Part shown: positions 35,917-48,170 of the stretch, one piece after another
How positions within the stretch are numbered: the first letter of the stretch is position 1
How the letters are laid out: every line of letters begins with the position of its first letter
Assembly: GCA_949152475.1 (NCBI GenBank)
Contig: OX424566.1
Coordinates: forward strand, 16,329,177 to 16,393,176
Direction: 5' to 3'
From: Terebella lapidaria
Taxonomy: Eukaryota > Annelida > Polychaeta > Terebellida > Terebellidae
Length of the DNA: 64,000 nt
The notes under the pieces: generated by a model
Database searches by the model: none
Seen by the model: the letters and a program-made list of their open reading frames with translations, nothing else
What the model was told of the DNA's origin: nothing
Program-made: the position numbers and the translations under genes

Positions 35917-36137
35917 CTAATTGCACATTATGCTGGTGATGTTCCATGTGACGGAAGTCATGTCAACCAAAATCAGCTGGGAGCATGTTTTGCCAAATGC
36001 TGGTCTCACTGAATGCCTCGTCACATCCAAATAAAGACAGACGTTGCAATATATCAGTATCCAAATTGTGTTTATGAATGAAAATGAGGGAAAGAAACCC
36101 ACCAGAAATGCAAATAAAAGACACAGTGAAAATGCTT
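35917..36137 (-). CDS. Candidate membrane exon
   Basis: After ATATGCAG (3' splice site near 36138) the minus strand is open for about 73 codons. The first 40 are strongly hydrophobic (F-S-L-C-L-L-F-A-F-L-V-G-F-F), followed by a loop with cysteines and an N-I-T sequon, then TAG at 35917-35919. A GTGAGA 5' splice site occurs at about 36006. Helix plus glycosylated cysteine loop resembles exon 4 of the four-transmembrane gene in design but not in sequence. Confidence 0.3.
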
Positions 36138-36479
36138 TAGCTGCATATCATGCACCATGCTTATAGATTTTATAGCACATACATGTGGCCATGTTCTTCA
36201 TTATCATATATCAGACTTTAATTTGCGAAGTTTAATCTCTCCTCATTTATTCTCTTACCAAAAGACAACTTGTTCCACTGAATTCACCACATCTGTGAAA
36301 ACACGAAAACATGGATCAATAGAAAATATCCTGACACAAAGATTGTACTCAACTACAATATTCCAGTGTAAATATAATCCACTGCAAAAACTATCAAACC
36401 TGATTCATTGAAGAAAAAAAAACTCGCCAAAGCTGCCATCACTTAGTTGGAAGGTACTTTACAGATACTGCTGCGACCA

Positions 36480-36640
36480 GCTGAAAGCGTCACCATTTTG
36501 TTTTAGTTTTTTGTCCACTAGGATGGGCCGCCTTCCAGATGGCACTGATACTACAAGGACAGTATCCATGTATATAGATATGGGTGCATGTTTTTATCTT
36601 GAGTGCTAATGGACTATTTTGAGAGAAGTGGAAAAAATCC
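36480..36640. repeat. Segment shared with 16440-16600
   Basis: Opposite orientation to block A; carries GCCTTCCAGATGGCACTGA and GAGTGCTAATGGACTATT. Frame is interrupted relative to block A. Confidence 0.5.
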
Positions 36641-37164
36641 CATGAAGAAAGGAAATTCTTGCAAAGGAATGCTGATGACAGTATCTGCAATGGCAACGTT
36701 GTAAATACATTTAGCCACACGCGTGTATTTTATGGTGCCACATTTGGTTGAATTCAACATGTGTTTCTCTGTGATGGTCTTCTTTTACATTAACACATGC
36801 TTCATATACACAATTCACAATTTCGCCTTCATTACGTTGTGTATTTAACGATACAAATTGATATTGTTCCTGAACTAGCTTTCGAGACAGTGAAAACAGT
36901 GAAATGTTATTTTTTTAACGATGAGATCCGTTTATCCTGTAAATATAGTACACACTATCACATTATCACATTCACGATCTCAATCTACTAGACGTAGTCA
37001 CTTGTGTGTCACATCCAAGCAAACTTTCGGTCATCTGCAGAAAATTGATACTTGGAAATGTTTTCTTTGGGGGGAAATTCAAGAGTGCTTAAAAGTCTGC
37101 TTGCGGGTCATATCGAGGTATTCCAGTTATTGGCATCATAGGCCCCACAACGTAGGAGTTGATA

Positions 37165-37370
37165 AATGTCATAAACACATGCCAATTAAGTTATCCACCA
37201 GGTGTACAGTAAAAACAACTACATTTACCACACTGTCTGTCCCTGATGACCCCAGTGTGTCTTTTGATAAAGTAATTGGTCGGGCTTTGTTTCTATTGCA
37301 AAATGTTATATTTTATGTTTGTTATTGGAATCATCAAAATATGGCTGTATTGGTGGTAATAGATTGATAC
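37165..37370 (+). repeat. Dispersed repeat R1, copy c
   Basis: Same order of landmarks as 21070-21285 (CAGGTGTACAGTA, ACACACTGTCTGTCCCTGA, GGTGGTAATAGATTGATACTT). It starts copy 3 of the triplicated segment. Confidence 0.65.
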
Positions 37371-38670
37371 TTACATTGCGCCTGCTTTCTAGAAAACCGC
37401 AACCTGGATATATTCTTGATAATTCACAGTCACACATTTTCTAATGAACTCATGGTCATAATTACACCAGGTTATTTCATTCATAAAGAGTATGTCACAT
37501 TTTGTTTAAAATGGTACACTATTTAATACTTCCTTTTCCAGTTCGTCCATGGAACTGGTCAATAACTGCCTGAAAGGCATGTGAACATAGGGCTCAAACA
37601 TAGTGACTTGAAGCATGTTTTTTCCTTCGAACCAGTTCTCATAGAGTGACACAAAAATATATTATATAGGATACACCGTTCAGTAGCTTCAATCCTGAAG
37701 TGAATAGTATCTTAGTGGACCGAAACCTAGCATATTCAAATTGAATGGTATATGTTGCAGATACATTTGATTCGCATAAGAAACTACTCAAATTCATATT
37801 CTGCATTCTTCAGTATGGTCAAGCAAAGGGAGGGATCAAGACAGCCATAATTCCCACACAGACCATGACAGCTTTTCTTCCTTGTTATAAAGAGCTCACG
37901 AGAAATAATGAGTATTTAGCTGGATGGATTAAATTTAATTGATACCAGATTGTCCACTTAATGTGTGATAAAAACACGAATGAATGTCTGGCGAATGACT
38001 TTGTTAAACACCGGGGCCATATGAAAGCGAGGTCAATGGGACAACTGTTTGTATGGTTGTGTATGTTCTTGCACACTAGGTCTTACCCCCATATAATGCA
38101 GGTAGTATTGAATGTTGGTTAACACAAGAATCCTTGCATGTGGATTTTATGATGACGAAAACTGGTCTCGCGCCCGGCAAATTGCTGGTTGTGTGTTTTT
38201 TTGTGTTGTTATTAACATCCTCGTGCAATGTGACATAATCTCCATGTGCCTCGGTTCACACAGTCGTAAAAATGAGTACTCCTTCCGCAGTTTTTGTGTC
38301 TATAGATGTGTCCTAATCAACTTTATTAGCAAAAAATGTAAATAATGTTACGGTGTCTGTATACAGACGCAGATATGGAGTAATTCATGGCCATCTATCG
38401 AGGGTAATTACTGTTAAGTTCAATTATTATTATCACTATGTTTGGATGACACGTAATTCGTTCGCTGATCTTGCGATACATTACTGGAAGTGGATATTTG
38501 CATCAAGTAGATGATATGGTAACTACTAATATTGCAGTAGGAGCGTTGTCCTCAAAGGGCCTAGAAGTAACTATACTTCGCTCTTTCCACCTGTCATCTC
38601 TTTGCCCACTTCACTGAAGCCAATAGCCAGATTCCGTGGACCCTCAATCTGTCAATGCTGGGAAACTAGC

Positions 38671-38757
38671 TCATGGCACATTGCTAATAATATTAGCAGA
38701 TTGGAACAAATATTTACCCAGAGTTGTGAAACCATGGCAACTAATGATAGCAATTAA
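38671..38757 (+). pseudogene. Repeated terminal-exon-like frame E2, copy d
   Basis: Frame S-W-H-I-A-N-N-I-S-R-L-E-Q-I-F ... A-T-N-D-S-N then TAA. Longest of the four shared frames; no recognised domain. Confidence 0.35.
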
Positions 38758-39264
38758 CCACAATTATTGCTGTTAGTTTTCATCTGCAAGTTTTTTTCGA
38801 ATATTGCATTTCTCCCAAACACCAGACGTTTTCAAAACGAAACAATATCCATGAGAGTCTAAGGGCGATGAACATATCTCTTTCCAGAATGTGCGTATTT
38901 TATGTATAAGCACAAATGGATACCAACAAACATAAAATATCATACTCTATGACTGAATCCATAAGCTAGTGTGGACTAAAATGGAAATATTAATATGGAT
39001 AAAGTCACACCACCTTACACGAGACATGTTTCATAAGTATTCTCAATGACGAAATCAGAATGTTCATATTCTCTAATTGGTCAAATGGGGAATCGTAATC
39101 CCGTGTTGGTTTCTTATGTATGTGACATAACAACGTTTATCAGATCTAGCAAAATGTCAGTTTCGAAAAGGTTTCAGAACTAGAACTGTTTCATCTCCAT
39201 TATCTCTCATACTTTTGTTCAAAAAGACTCGCTCAAATGCGGCTTAAAGAACAGTGCGTGCGAT

Positions 39265-39400
39265 CGGTGTCAGATGCAAATTTATTTCGTCTACATATCT
39301 GTTCCTCTCATCCTGATGTGCTTTTGACTGTGTCAGATGCGAATTCATTTCGTCTACACATCTGTTCTTTTTACTTTGATCTGCCTTTGTGTGTAAGTGT
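39265..39400 (+). repeat. Two 69-bp tandem units
   Basis: Each begins GTGTCAGATGC and contains TTTCGTCTACA(T/C)ATCTGTTC. They lie in an 82-codon frame that repeats V-S-D-A-N-x-F-R-L-H-I-C, but no gene context supports translation. Confidence 0.8.
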
Positions 39401-39904
39401 AAACTTATTATCACCTACGCAACCACCCATGATTGATGACGCCATTAGCAAACCTGAAATACTGATGACGCCTATGTGTCTTTAGTTGAAAATAGTTTGT
39501 TTGTATTCCCAAATGTCAACCAGGTCAATGACACTACATCACTTATATTGATTGTTGTAATATCCGGGTATTAAAGATCACTAAGACTTTTTGAAACACC
39601 AGCAAGTACACATGTAGTGCATTCCCATATGAAGAAAGAAAGAACTTCACTTGGGCAAATGAGAAGGCTGTATCACGACAAAATCCGTTTTGGTTACAAA
39701 ACATATTTATATATGCTTGGTGTTGACTGTATGTTACTCAGTGACGGTAACTGCTTATACATGTATACTCTCGCATTTACCTTTGACACATATCACAGTT
39801 AAACGCTATCCCATCGAAATGCGTTGAACATAATTAATACCCGAATCATACGAGTGACAGAGGAGGAAATTAAAGTACTTTTGGCGAGTCGCCGAGTGCA
39901 CTCA

Positions 39905-40200
39905 CTGCATGCTAGCAATGCTGGAATTGGGCTAGAACTGCCTGGCACAAAACATGTCTCACTGATACTTCCGTGTTTTGGTGCAGACATGGCAGTTTTT
40001 GCCTCTTCTCCATTTCGAATCTCCAACACCGTACTGGTTATGACTGTAGCAGAACACACCAGCATTCCAACATCCCACATGTGAGATCCCGAGAGATTGC
40101 TGCTAGCCACGTCACTCTGACTAACCGAACCTCTCACGATTACCTAGCCATGCCACAGAGCATTACCCAGCGCACATTGCCAGGAGACTGGTGGACAGAG
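39905..40200 (+). promoter_or_regulatory. Orphan copy of the four-transmembrane gene upstream block
   Basis: Matches 24212-24385 and the complement of 6335-6560 (ACACACCAGCATTCCAACA, GAACCTCTCACGATTACC, ATTACCCAGCGCACATTG). No exon of the gene follows in the next 2 kb, so the downstream gene has been lost or moved. Confidence 0.5.
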
Positions 40201-40214
40201 GACTACACAAGTAT

Positions 40215-42310
40215 ATGTACGTTATATGGTCACATGTATATGCTGCCGCGAGTTTAACTTCTCGTGTATTGATGAACCTACATCAGTGTGTACAGAATAT
40301 GCAATTTGCATATTTAAAACATTTGATCACACAATACACACATAATTAATACACATTCACACACAAACATTCATACACAAAGAGATTTATGAACATTTAT
40401 TCAATCCTTGATTAAATCTGTCCGCGTGTCGTTCGACGCATAAACACGGTCCAAACTTGGATGCTCGTGGTCTGTTAAAATGCTTACAATGCCCGTAAAT
40501 AGCAATAATACCGATGTAATGTCACTTCGATTGCAAACAATGTAGAATTATCCTAATCTTAATGTAATTTCCAATAATATCCCGAAGAATTCCAAATCGC
40601 TGTGGTTTAGCAGCTATTTGGAATTGTGGTTTAGCGATTGTGGTTTAGCGATGCATTCCGGGATCCACTTGAGTGTTCCACAACTTGCCGTCCACACGGT
40701 CGAACTCCCTGTCTCCAAATCTCTGGTGAGTGGAGAAGTTCTCTCCGACCATATTTGGCACACAAAAAAGATAAAATAACCTGGCTGGTCAGGTTAAGTA
40801 ACTAAAATGGCTGGTCAGCTCGCGGGCCAAACGCAGATAGCTTCTTCTATACTTTCATTAGATAAGCGGCCTACTGGTTACATTCGAAAATAATGACAGC
40901 AGTCAGAGCACTTTCGTGGGGCGTTTGATTATACAGCTGCTGATGCGGCGCAAATTACCAGTTTGTGAAAAAGCATCAAATAGGATAGAAGTTAATGGCT
41001 GACACCAAGATAAAGATATACGATAATAAAGTATATTTGCATATACCTTGTAGGCTACATCTTTTTGACAATCCTTCCTCATATGCCTTATATGCAATAT
41101 TTGCATGCTTTTCAATACATTGAAGCATCTATAAATATAAGTAACCAAAATAGTTTTTAATGCACATGAGAATCGTGTTTCTCAGCAATGCAAAATCTTT
41201 CTCGTATCATGAACTGTTTATGGTTGAATAACAGCGAAGAATTGTAGAAACATGTTATCTGTAGTGATATAGTCAGCAGGTGTATGGACTTCGTGGCAAT
41301 AGCTTCTCATATTCATCAAAATGCACGTGAAAATGTGTTTCTCAGCAATACAAAATCAGTCTCGTATCTGCTTATGGTGGAATAACAGCAAATAACAAAC
41401 GGTTCATTGTCCGGGCTGTAGCCGATTGTTAGGTTTCGATATATTATGACGATGCTTATTCAGTTAAAACAGTAACACCCATTTAATGTTTTCGGTCAAT
41501 TTCTATATCTTAGAGAATCCCGGAGGAGAACGGACGTCGCGGTACTGGCTTTTCCTTATTAAATAATAGTTTAACAATAAAAAAACCCAAGTCGTACTAG
41601 TACACCCTCGTCATGATGTAGCTAGACCTATACAATCTGCTATGGCCGGTGTCCTTCCGCCACGACCGTGAGTTGAACTGTTTCTGTTTGCGAGGCCTCC
41701 GCGGTGACGGGCAGTGAGCGATTCCACGGTGGACTTATGTTGTGCCCTATTGTGCGAGCTAGGCCCGGATACTAGTATTCTGTGAATTATAGTTGACAAT
41801 TGTCTCGTGTCCTACGCCAGGTACATTTTTGTGATACAGCGGGGGTCGCAATGTGCTTGGTCCGTCATTTTCCCAGGCCAGTGAATATTTGCAGAGGCTC
41901 GTGTAATAGAATCTATTAAAGGTAATAGCAATATCCACGAAATATCCGGTTTGGGGATAAAGTGCCGGAAAAATGAAAATACATTCGTACAGACAGTTTG
42001 GGTATCGATGGATAGGGAATCACCCCAGGGCGCGATTTGGTTGCATGTGTTGTCGGCATTCGAGCCATTGCCATGGAAACACATGCAAACATGATATATG
42101 TGATAATCACATTATTTCTGCAAAACAATCTCCTGACTCAATGAATATAATATAATACATTTTTGCAAATCATGTTATAGCAATGAGTGTCAATAATTGC
42201 CATTTGGTTTCAAACAGCATATTCAAGATATTTGTCATATAGGCATACGGCATGTTAAGAAAATGTTTCTCGGACATAATCTCACGCTTTCAATTCCTAC
42301 AACCATGTAA
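40215..42310. other. Spacer, nothing firmly recognised
   Basis: Short frames only. The stretch 41520-41800 is richer in G+C than its surroundings and has a 62-codon minus-strand frame with no known motif. Near 41160-41400 an imperfect direct repeat (GTGTTTCTCAGCAAT(G/A)CAAAATC) of about 170-bp spacing is present. Confidence 0.4.
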
Positions 42311-42312
42311 TA

Positions 42313-42881
42313 TACTCTGATTTTTCTAACTTGTTTACACCGGTTTTTGACGATATCTTCGCGATGCTTAATGGTATCGTTCTATAACTTGGCATACTTC
42401 ACCTCGGAGACAAGCGGCAATTTTCTACCAAATTTCAGATTTCTATCGCAATAATTGAAGAAGTTGGCAATCTACCCCAATGTTAAATTTCAGCCAAAAA
42501 CGGGATCTCGAGAATCAGAGCTTATTCGATGATTTGATCCTGTTTACATCCATCAGGATTCGAAATATTGTTGTAATTTTAGACCAGATGACACATTGGG
42601 GGTGAATTCTACACAAACATGTTGATTTTCAAAGATTGCACTACTACAAAATCGAGCAAATGCATGAAATAGTGTGCGGACCCAGAAATTAAATGTCAGA
42701 GCTAAATTTAACATAGGGGTAGATTGCCAACTTTTTCAATTTTCGTGATAAAAGACTGAAATTTGGTAAATGATTGCCGTTTGACTTCATGGTGAAGTAG
42801 GCCAAGTTATAGAACGATAGCATTCAGCATCGCAAAAATATCAGCGAAAAACTGTGTAAACGAGTTAGAAAAATCAGAGTA
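42313..42881. mobile_element. Palindromic MITE with TA target duplication
   Basis: A 569-bp element beginning TACTCTGATTTTTCTAACT and ending in its complement, with inverted arms of about 190 bp each (42313-42500 and 42695-42881). Arms match over CAACTT/AAGTTGGCAATCTACCCC and ATAACTTGGC. Flanked by TA at 42311-42312 and 42882-42883, as for Tc1/mariner-type insertion. No coding region. Confidence 0.85.
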
Positions 42882-43109
42882 TAGCTTGTATGAATAGAGA
42901 TGTGGTCAGCAGATATGTTTTATTGGTGGTAACAGATTCTCACAAATATCAAACTAGCTAGTCTCTTACACGAGTGCAGATGACTCATTTTTTTTTCTTG
43001 TATTTGTTCTTTTCAAAAGTAAATTCAATACGATGACTTACGATAATTATTGCATTGCAATGTATAGTCTCATTCACCATCCGTTTGTTATTTACGTGTC
43101 GGTGGCCAA

Positions 43110-43540
43110 AAATAAATAGTTTTATCTCGCATTCTGTAGATCTCTATAAATGCATAAGTGTCACGTTTTTTCTAGCAACGCCTGAAGTTCAGTGCAAACA
43201 CAAACCATACCAGATTGTGGTTCTCCGTTGACCATCATGATCAAAGCATTGTCCACTGTTCATGTATGTACATGTCCTCGAGCTCTCTAGCACACATGTT
43301 GCACCCATTAACCACCTCCACTCTCATCTCGTTTTATGCTATGCACCAAACCACCTCGCGACAATTTTATGATCTAGGGGCAATATGCAGATCTCAACTT
43401 TATGTCAGGGAAATCACTTCACTCATCCATGATTATTGTGCCCTGACGAGACTAGGACGGTGGTATATGTACTTGACCAGAAAATAATGTCTCACGAGAG
43501 TGGTAGTTATAAAATATTCAGTGGGTCTTCTCACGTGCAA
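43110..43540 (+). pseudogene. Decayed copy of the TIR-like exon region
   Basis: Same-orientation duplicate of about 28830-29260. The TIR-like frame has an in-frame TAG at about 43373 and frameshifts, and the 5' splice region reads CAC|GTGCAA instead of CAG|GTGAGA. Not functional. Confidence 0.6.
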
Positions 43541-43794
43541 GTGATTATTCTTCTATTGTCTTGTCATTCGAAATATATTAGAGGCCAACTACATAAAACA
43601 CGTTCGTAGACATGCCATATCGTTCCTTGTTTCTGAATTGGTAAAATGTTTCAAACGTTCGTTCAGCAGTTATATACGAATTTTTCCAGTTTTGCATTAA
43701 AATATATTTTACAGGTCATCTGCCTGAGATGTCATCAATGTGGTTTTGTATTTGAAATATTTGAAATATAAGTTCTGTTTATGTTCCAAAGATA

Positions 43795-43940
43795 TGTACA
43801 GTAGAAACAACTAGCAGTCTGAACCTTATTATTGTGGGTTTTTTATTTAGTTCAGGGTTTGTTCCTATTCCAATGGACATCGTCATTTGTTCCTATTTCC
43901 CTATTTATGGACATCGTCAAAATCGTTTTTGGTCAAAGAC
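43795..43940 (+). repeat. Dispersed repeat R1, partial copy
   Basis: Contains TGTACAGTAGAAACAACTA and TTTGTTCCTATTCC as in the other R1 copies but with the middle part missing. Confidence 0.5.
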
Positions 43941-44534
43941 GTCAAACTACAAATTTGTGCAGCTGCAGGCACAAGATAATGAGTAAATTATTCAGTAAAT
44001 GAATAAGATTCAGCATAGTATTGTCAGTTTCGAACCAGTTTAACCCATCAGGTGATGCTTAAAGTTGATATTTCCGGAGTTTGCCAATATTATATTTGCC
44101 AATTGAAAACTAGTGGGTCTAAATTGATGTGATTAGGATGAATTTCACCAAAACTAATATCTACATTTGAAAATTCCTGTTATATTATCACAACCTGGTT
44201 GATACATACAGCAAATCAATGATAATTATGGATTCACTCTGTTCACACGAATGTTCACTCTCCCTTGATTTCACCCCTGCATGACCACATGTGTGGGGCA
44301 GTGATGTTCCTATAAATTCCCAATTTGGATAACGGACTCTGATTTGTTCCATGGATGGTACATCTGTAAGACTAATCATCACAACCATGCATCGGATCAA
44401 CCAAATGACACGGACCATTGCAGAGAATATAATGGAAGAAAGGCTTTCTGGAAATAACCTCAGAAATGATCATCATAAAAAAATCCAAATCTAAGAGACT
44501 GTTATGTTTCATACCCACAAGATTACACACATTC

Positions 44535-44891
44535 TCACTTTTCATCATCTCTACAGTCGTTTGCTACTGAGGACATATTATTCATCATCTCTTTTCTTGC
44601 TAAAATAGAATTTACCAGGAATAGTTCCCTCTTAAATAGACTCTCACGAAATCGGGAGGACAAGCAATATGTAAGTGACGCTGGTCGACTGGTATTCGTA
44701 AGTACATGTCTAATTAAATTATTTCCCCAATATCTTGCAGATGACTGGTTCGTAAAAACCCTCCCAGAGACCTCGGACATGCGATTTGAGTAGGGTAAAA
44801 AATATACTACGTTGCGACGACCTAGTGTCACTGACTGTTTCACAACTGAGAAAAAATAGGAGAGGTGGTCAACAATGCACCAGTGTTTCAA
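44535..44891 (-). CDS. Unidentified 118-codon open frame
   Basis: Longest frame in this part of the window. Basic, with no signal peptide, membrane helix or domain that I recognise, and no homologous copy in the window. It may be an exon of an unknown gene, a retroelement fragment or chance. Confidence 0.2.
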   Translation of the reverse strand: MKHWCIVDHLSYFFSVVKQSVTLGRRNVVYFLPYSNRMSEVSGRVFTNQSSARYWGNNLIRHVLTNTSRPASLTYCLSSRFRESLFKRELFLVNSILARKEMMNNMSSVANDCRDDEK

Positions 44892-44899
44892 GTTTTGCC

Positions 44900-47850
44900 A
44901 TCAAGCTTCACCAGTTACGGAATATTGTACCTCCCCCCTCCCTCCGATCTAAAGGCTAGTAAGCATTAATAATCATTGGTTGCATTAAAATCAATGCTGA
45001 ATTGGGTAAGGTCGTATGTGCATTTCACCGTTGCAAAAAAATTGGGCTTAGCGGTAAATAGGGTATGACAGTATAATCATAGCCCTAAAAGTATCTTCGT
45101 CACTATGGAACATGCCAGCGGCAGTTTCTCATAAAATGATTCTGAACGGAACCTTGTCAGTTTAACCCGTTTTCAAATCGGAATTCTCAACCTAGCATAC
45201 ATACAGAGAAAGCTTTCTCTACTTTGAATCCCGGGAAATACCATCGGGATTTTTGCTTTTCTCAAAACCAGACTTGGATCATCCGAATTTTTTACTTCTT
45301 GAGCTATTATAAACAAATGACAAAATGATCTGTCATACATGTATTCATCATTGAATGACAAATGATGTGGCATATTCACCAATCACATAGGTTTCAAAGT
45401 TTGTCAATAGAATAGATGTTGTAAAACTCATTCATCTCTCAGATAAAAAAAAATAATATTCTCTTGCTTCGTGCTTTTGGAGGGAGAATGTGGCCTATCG
45501 GTTCAATGTAGGAAACGCAACAAATGTGAAAAAAAACAGAGAGCTATCATGTCATGTGAAGTCAACAAAAACCCAGATGGCTCAAAACATATATCATAGT
45601 GCTTTCCCGCATATATGACACACGTCAGGTTATTTATTTCAACTAACATCTGGGTTGTTAGGTACAATTGGCACATCTGGACGGTGTGATTACCACTAAT
45701 AAAATTAAGGTTGGAAAACAATCAACCTTGGTGCCAAATGATGGTATCAATCAAATTAAACAATAAACAGACAATCGTGTCATCTTCAGATAACTAACTC
45801 AGAGGTATTGAATCAAAACGTTTTATTCTCCCCGCACGTGTTTAAGGTATTCACATTCAATTTAGCAAACACCTGAGTTGTAAAGCATTTATGGACACAT
45901 CTTAAGGGGTGATTACCACCAATAAAATCATCACCAATGTCGGTGTCAAGCGATGGTATCGTCCGAATTCATTCAAGAAAACAAGGACATCAAGATGTGT
46001 TGTTGTATAAATATGCCAGCCGAGCGGTGCCTGAACATTCTCAGCAAATTTGTGAACTGTTTCCTGCTTCGACTTACGCCAACTCTGCAACATAAGGTAA
46101 TATTTTAGCGCAAATAGTTAAGCCATCTGATGTATATTTGTTCATTCCAAAGAAAATTAATTGATGAAGCTTTGTTTCGTGCTGAAAGTTTATGGGTAAT
46201 AATAGTTGTTATAATGACAGGATATCGGTTTGATTCACAACATCACTAAAAAAGGAACGAAATGTATTTCGTAGTGCAATTACGTATTCCAATTATGAAT
46301 ACTTTGACCATGTATTCAAATACGAATGTGAATACACCACGGATTCTATAGATGTATTCGAACACGAATTCTTGAGAAATACCATGTTTGGATAGTATGT
46401 AATATATTTGAATGTAGGTAGTGCAGGAAATGTTTTTTAAGGTTACCACGATCACAATGTCTCTTGTTCAATCCAATTATATCGATATTCAGTCGATAAA
46501 ATAGCTTCATATAAAATCGTCAAGATGATAGTATATAATATATTTGAAGGTAGGCAGTGCAGGAAATGTCTCTTTTAAAGACGACGGACGGAGGCAAAAT
46601 TAATATTCAGGGTTTTTTTTTTCATTATATATTAGAATCATGCGAGTTCTACATGAAAGCAATGATATTTTCATTATATATGCATCGTGCTCTGTGCGCT
46701 CTCTGGAGTAGTGACTCCTTTTGGAAATCTTCCACTGAATGTTGTGACGTCACGATAGGTCAACCTTTCGCGTACCAAAAATTCTGCCGCGGCGACTCTC
46801 ACTTTGAATTTGAAATGCACAATCCATTTGACATGTAGATTGAATTTTGAGAGTTTCTACCGTATGATTTCTTTTTTTGAGCTTATTATTCATTTCGAAA
46901 TGGATAATATTGCGAATTGCGAAAGTCGGGGAAAGTTTTGAGTCGAGTGCCATACATTTTCCTGTGGGTGATAATTCTTCAACCCCCGGAAACTAATATC
47001 CGATATGCGGGACGGAATGGTGACTATGTTACAAAATGGATTGAGCAGATTTCCGGGATGACCATATATTATAACAGTATCATCTATATACAATCCCGAA
47101 CATTATGACAAATTTTCATGTCCATCTGCCCAAAAAATAGTGTGTTGCAATATTAAAATGTGCGCCATCTTATCGTATCCACCGGCCGTTCACAGGATCT
47201 CCCGTATTCTTACAGCTGTATGGAAAACGTAATGACCCATCGTGACGTCACGATTCCTTTCTCTCGCCTCAAACGTCAGGACTGGAACACTGTGAACAAC
47301 ATTTTGATTGCGTCAGATGCACATTAAATCAATGGGATTTGTACATTAATTTATTTTTTAAAATATCGTATGAACATAAGCAGTATGTTTGTGAATGTCA
47401 CTAATTATACTGTGGCATTATACACTTATCCGCAAATTTAGGTAATAAGTCATCTGCAATTTTCGGAAGTGTTCGACCGCGGCGGTAGACGTTTTGACAA
47501 TTTTTCATGGCACGACAATGTTCCCCGTTGCTAGGGATAGGGTTACGATTGACGGGGAACATAAGTTTTGTTTCACAGCTGACCAATCAGCGGCGGGGGT
47601 TCTAACATGAGGTATAATAATATCTCTTGTTTCGTCCAATCGTATCGATATTCAAGGAAGTCGTAAAGTAGCGTGATATAGAATCATAAGGTAGCATCGT
47701 GAATCTCTATCTAGCTATCATGATGCCTTCTGTGGTATCATGTAAGACGGAAGTTTGGCCTTGTGGGAAATATGACATAGTCATTGCCATCACAATCTGT
47801 AGTACTGCTGTATATGCTGAGTTTTATGAACTGACATATGTTTGACATAT
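44900..47850. other. Repeat-bearing spacer
   Basis: Holds an imperfect direct repeat of about 225-bp spacing (GTGATTACCAC(T/C)AATAAAAT at 45689 and 45910), another of about 130 bp (TATTTGAA(T/G)GTAGG at 46406 and 46539), and two near-identical pieces (TCTCTTGTT...ATCGATATTCA) at about 46457 and 47622. Two palindromes TGACGTCA lie at 46745-46752 and 47243-47250. No gene is supported. Confidence 0.5.
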
Positions 47851-48170
47851 ATACAGTCACCTCCAAAAGTTTGGGCCCACTTGAAAACTTTGAGTTTTTC
47901 CCCATTGTTTGCCACTTTTGAAAGTGTTTTCAGTTGAACCTAGTCATGAGTGTAATTTTTATATTTGTCATTGTTACACCTAAGTATTTTAGAACTCTTC
48001 CAATAATTCAAAATGCATAATTCAACAATTGTGTAAGGTTTAATCCACTTTACCCTAGTTTTCAACAGAAATTCATCTTTCCATGAATATGGTAACCATG
48101 TTCATAACAACATAAACACCGAACCAAATCAGCAACAACGCTGGAAAAAACAAACTGATATCAATATGAC

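Larger units (their letters stand above)
37390..39900 (+). repeat. Upstream part of triplicated segment, copy 3
   Basis: Collinear with 21300-24200. Shared markers: TGTCCACTTAATGTGTGATAAA at about 37950, E2 frame at 38671, upstream block from 39905. Between 39265 and 39400 two 69-bp tandem units (GTGTCAGATGC(A/G)AATT(T/C)ATTTCG) are present only here. No complete gene seen. Confidence 0.6.

Noticed and set aside
41611-41799. 62-codon minus-strand frame in a G+C-richer stretch
   Set aside because: No motif, no splice context and no second copy; G+C richness alone lengthens frames.
46440-47660. Two similar pieces 1.16 kb apart as possible LTRs
   Set aside because: Similarity covers only about 35 bp, no TG...CA ends, and no gag or pol motif between.
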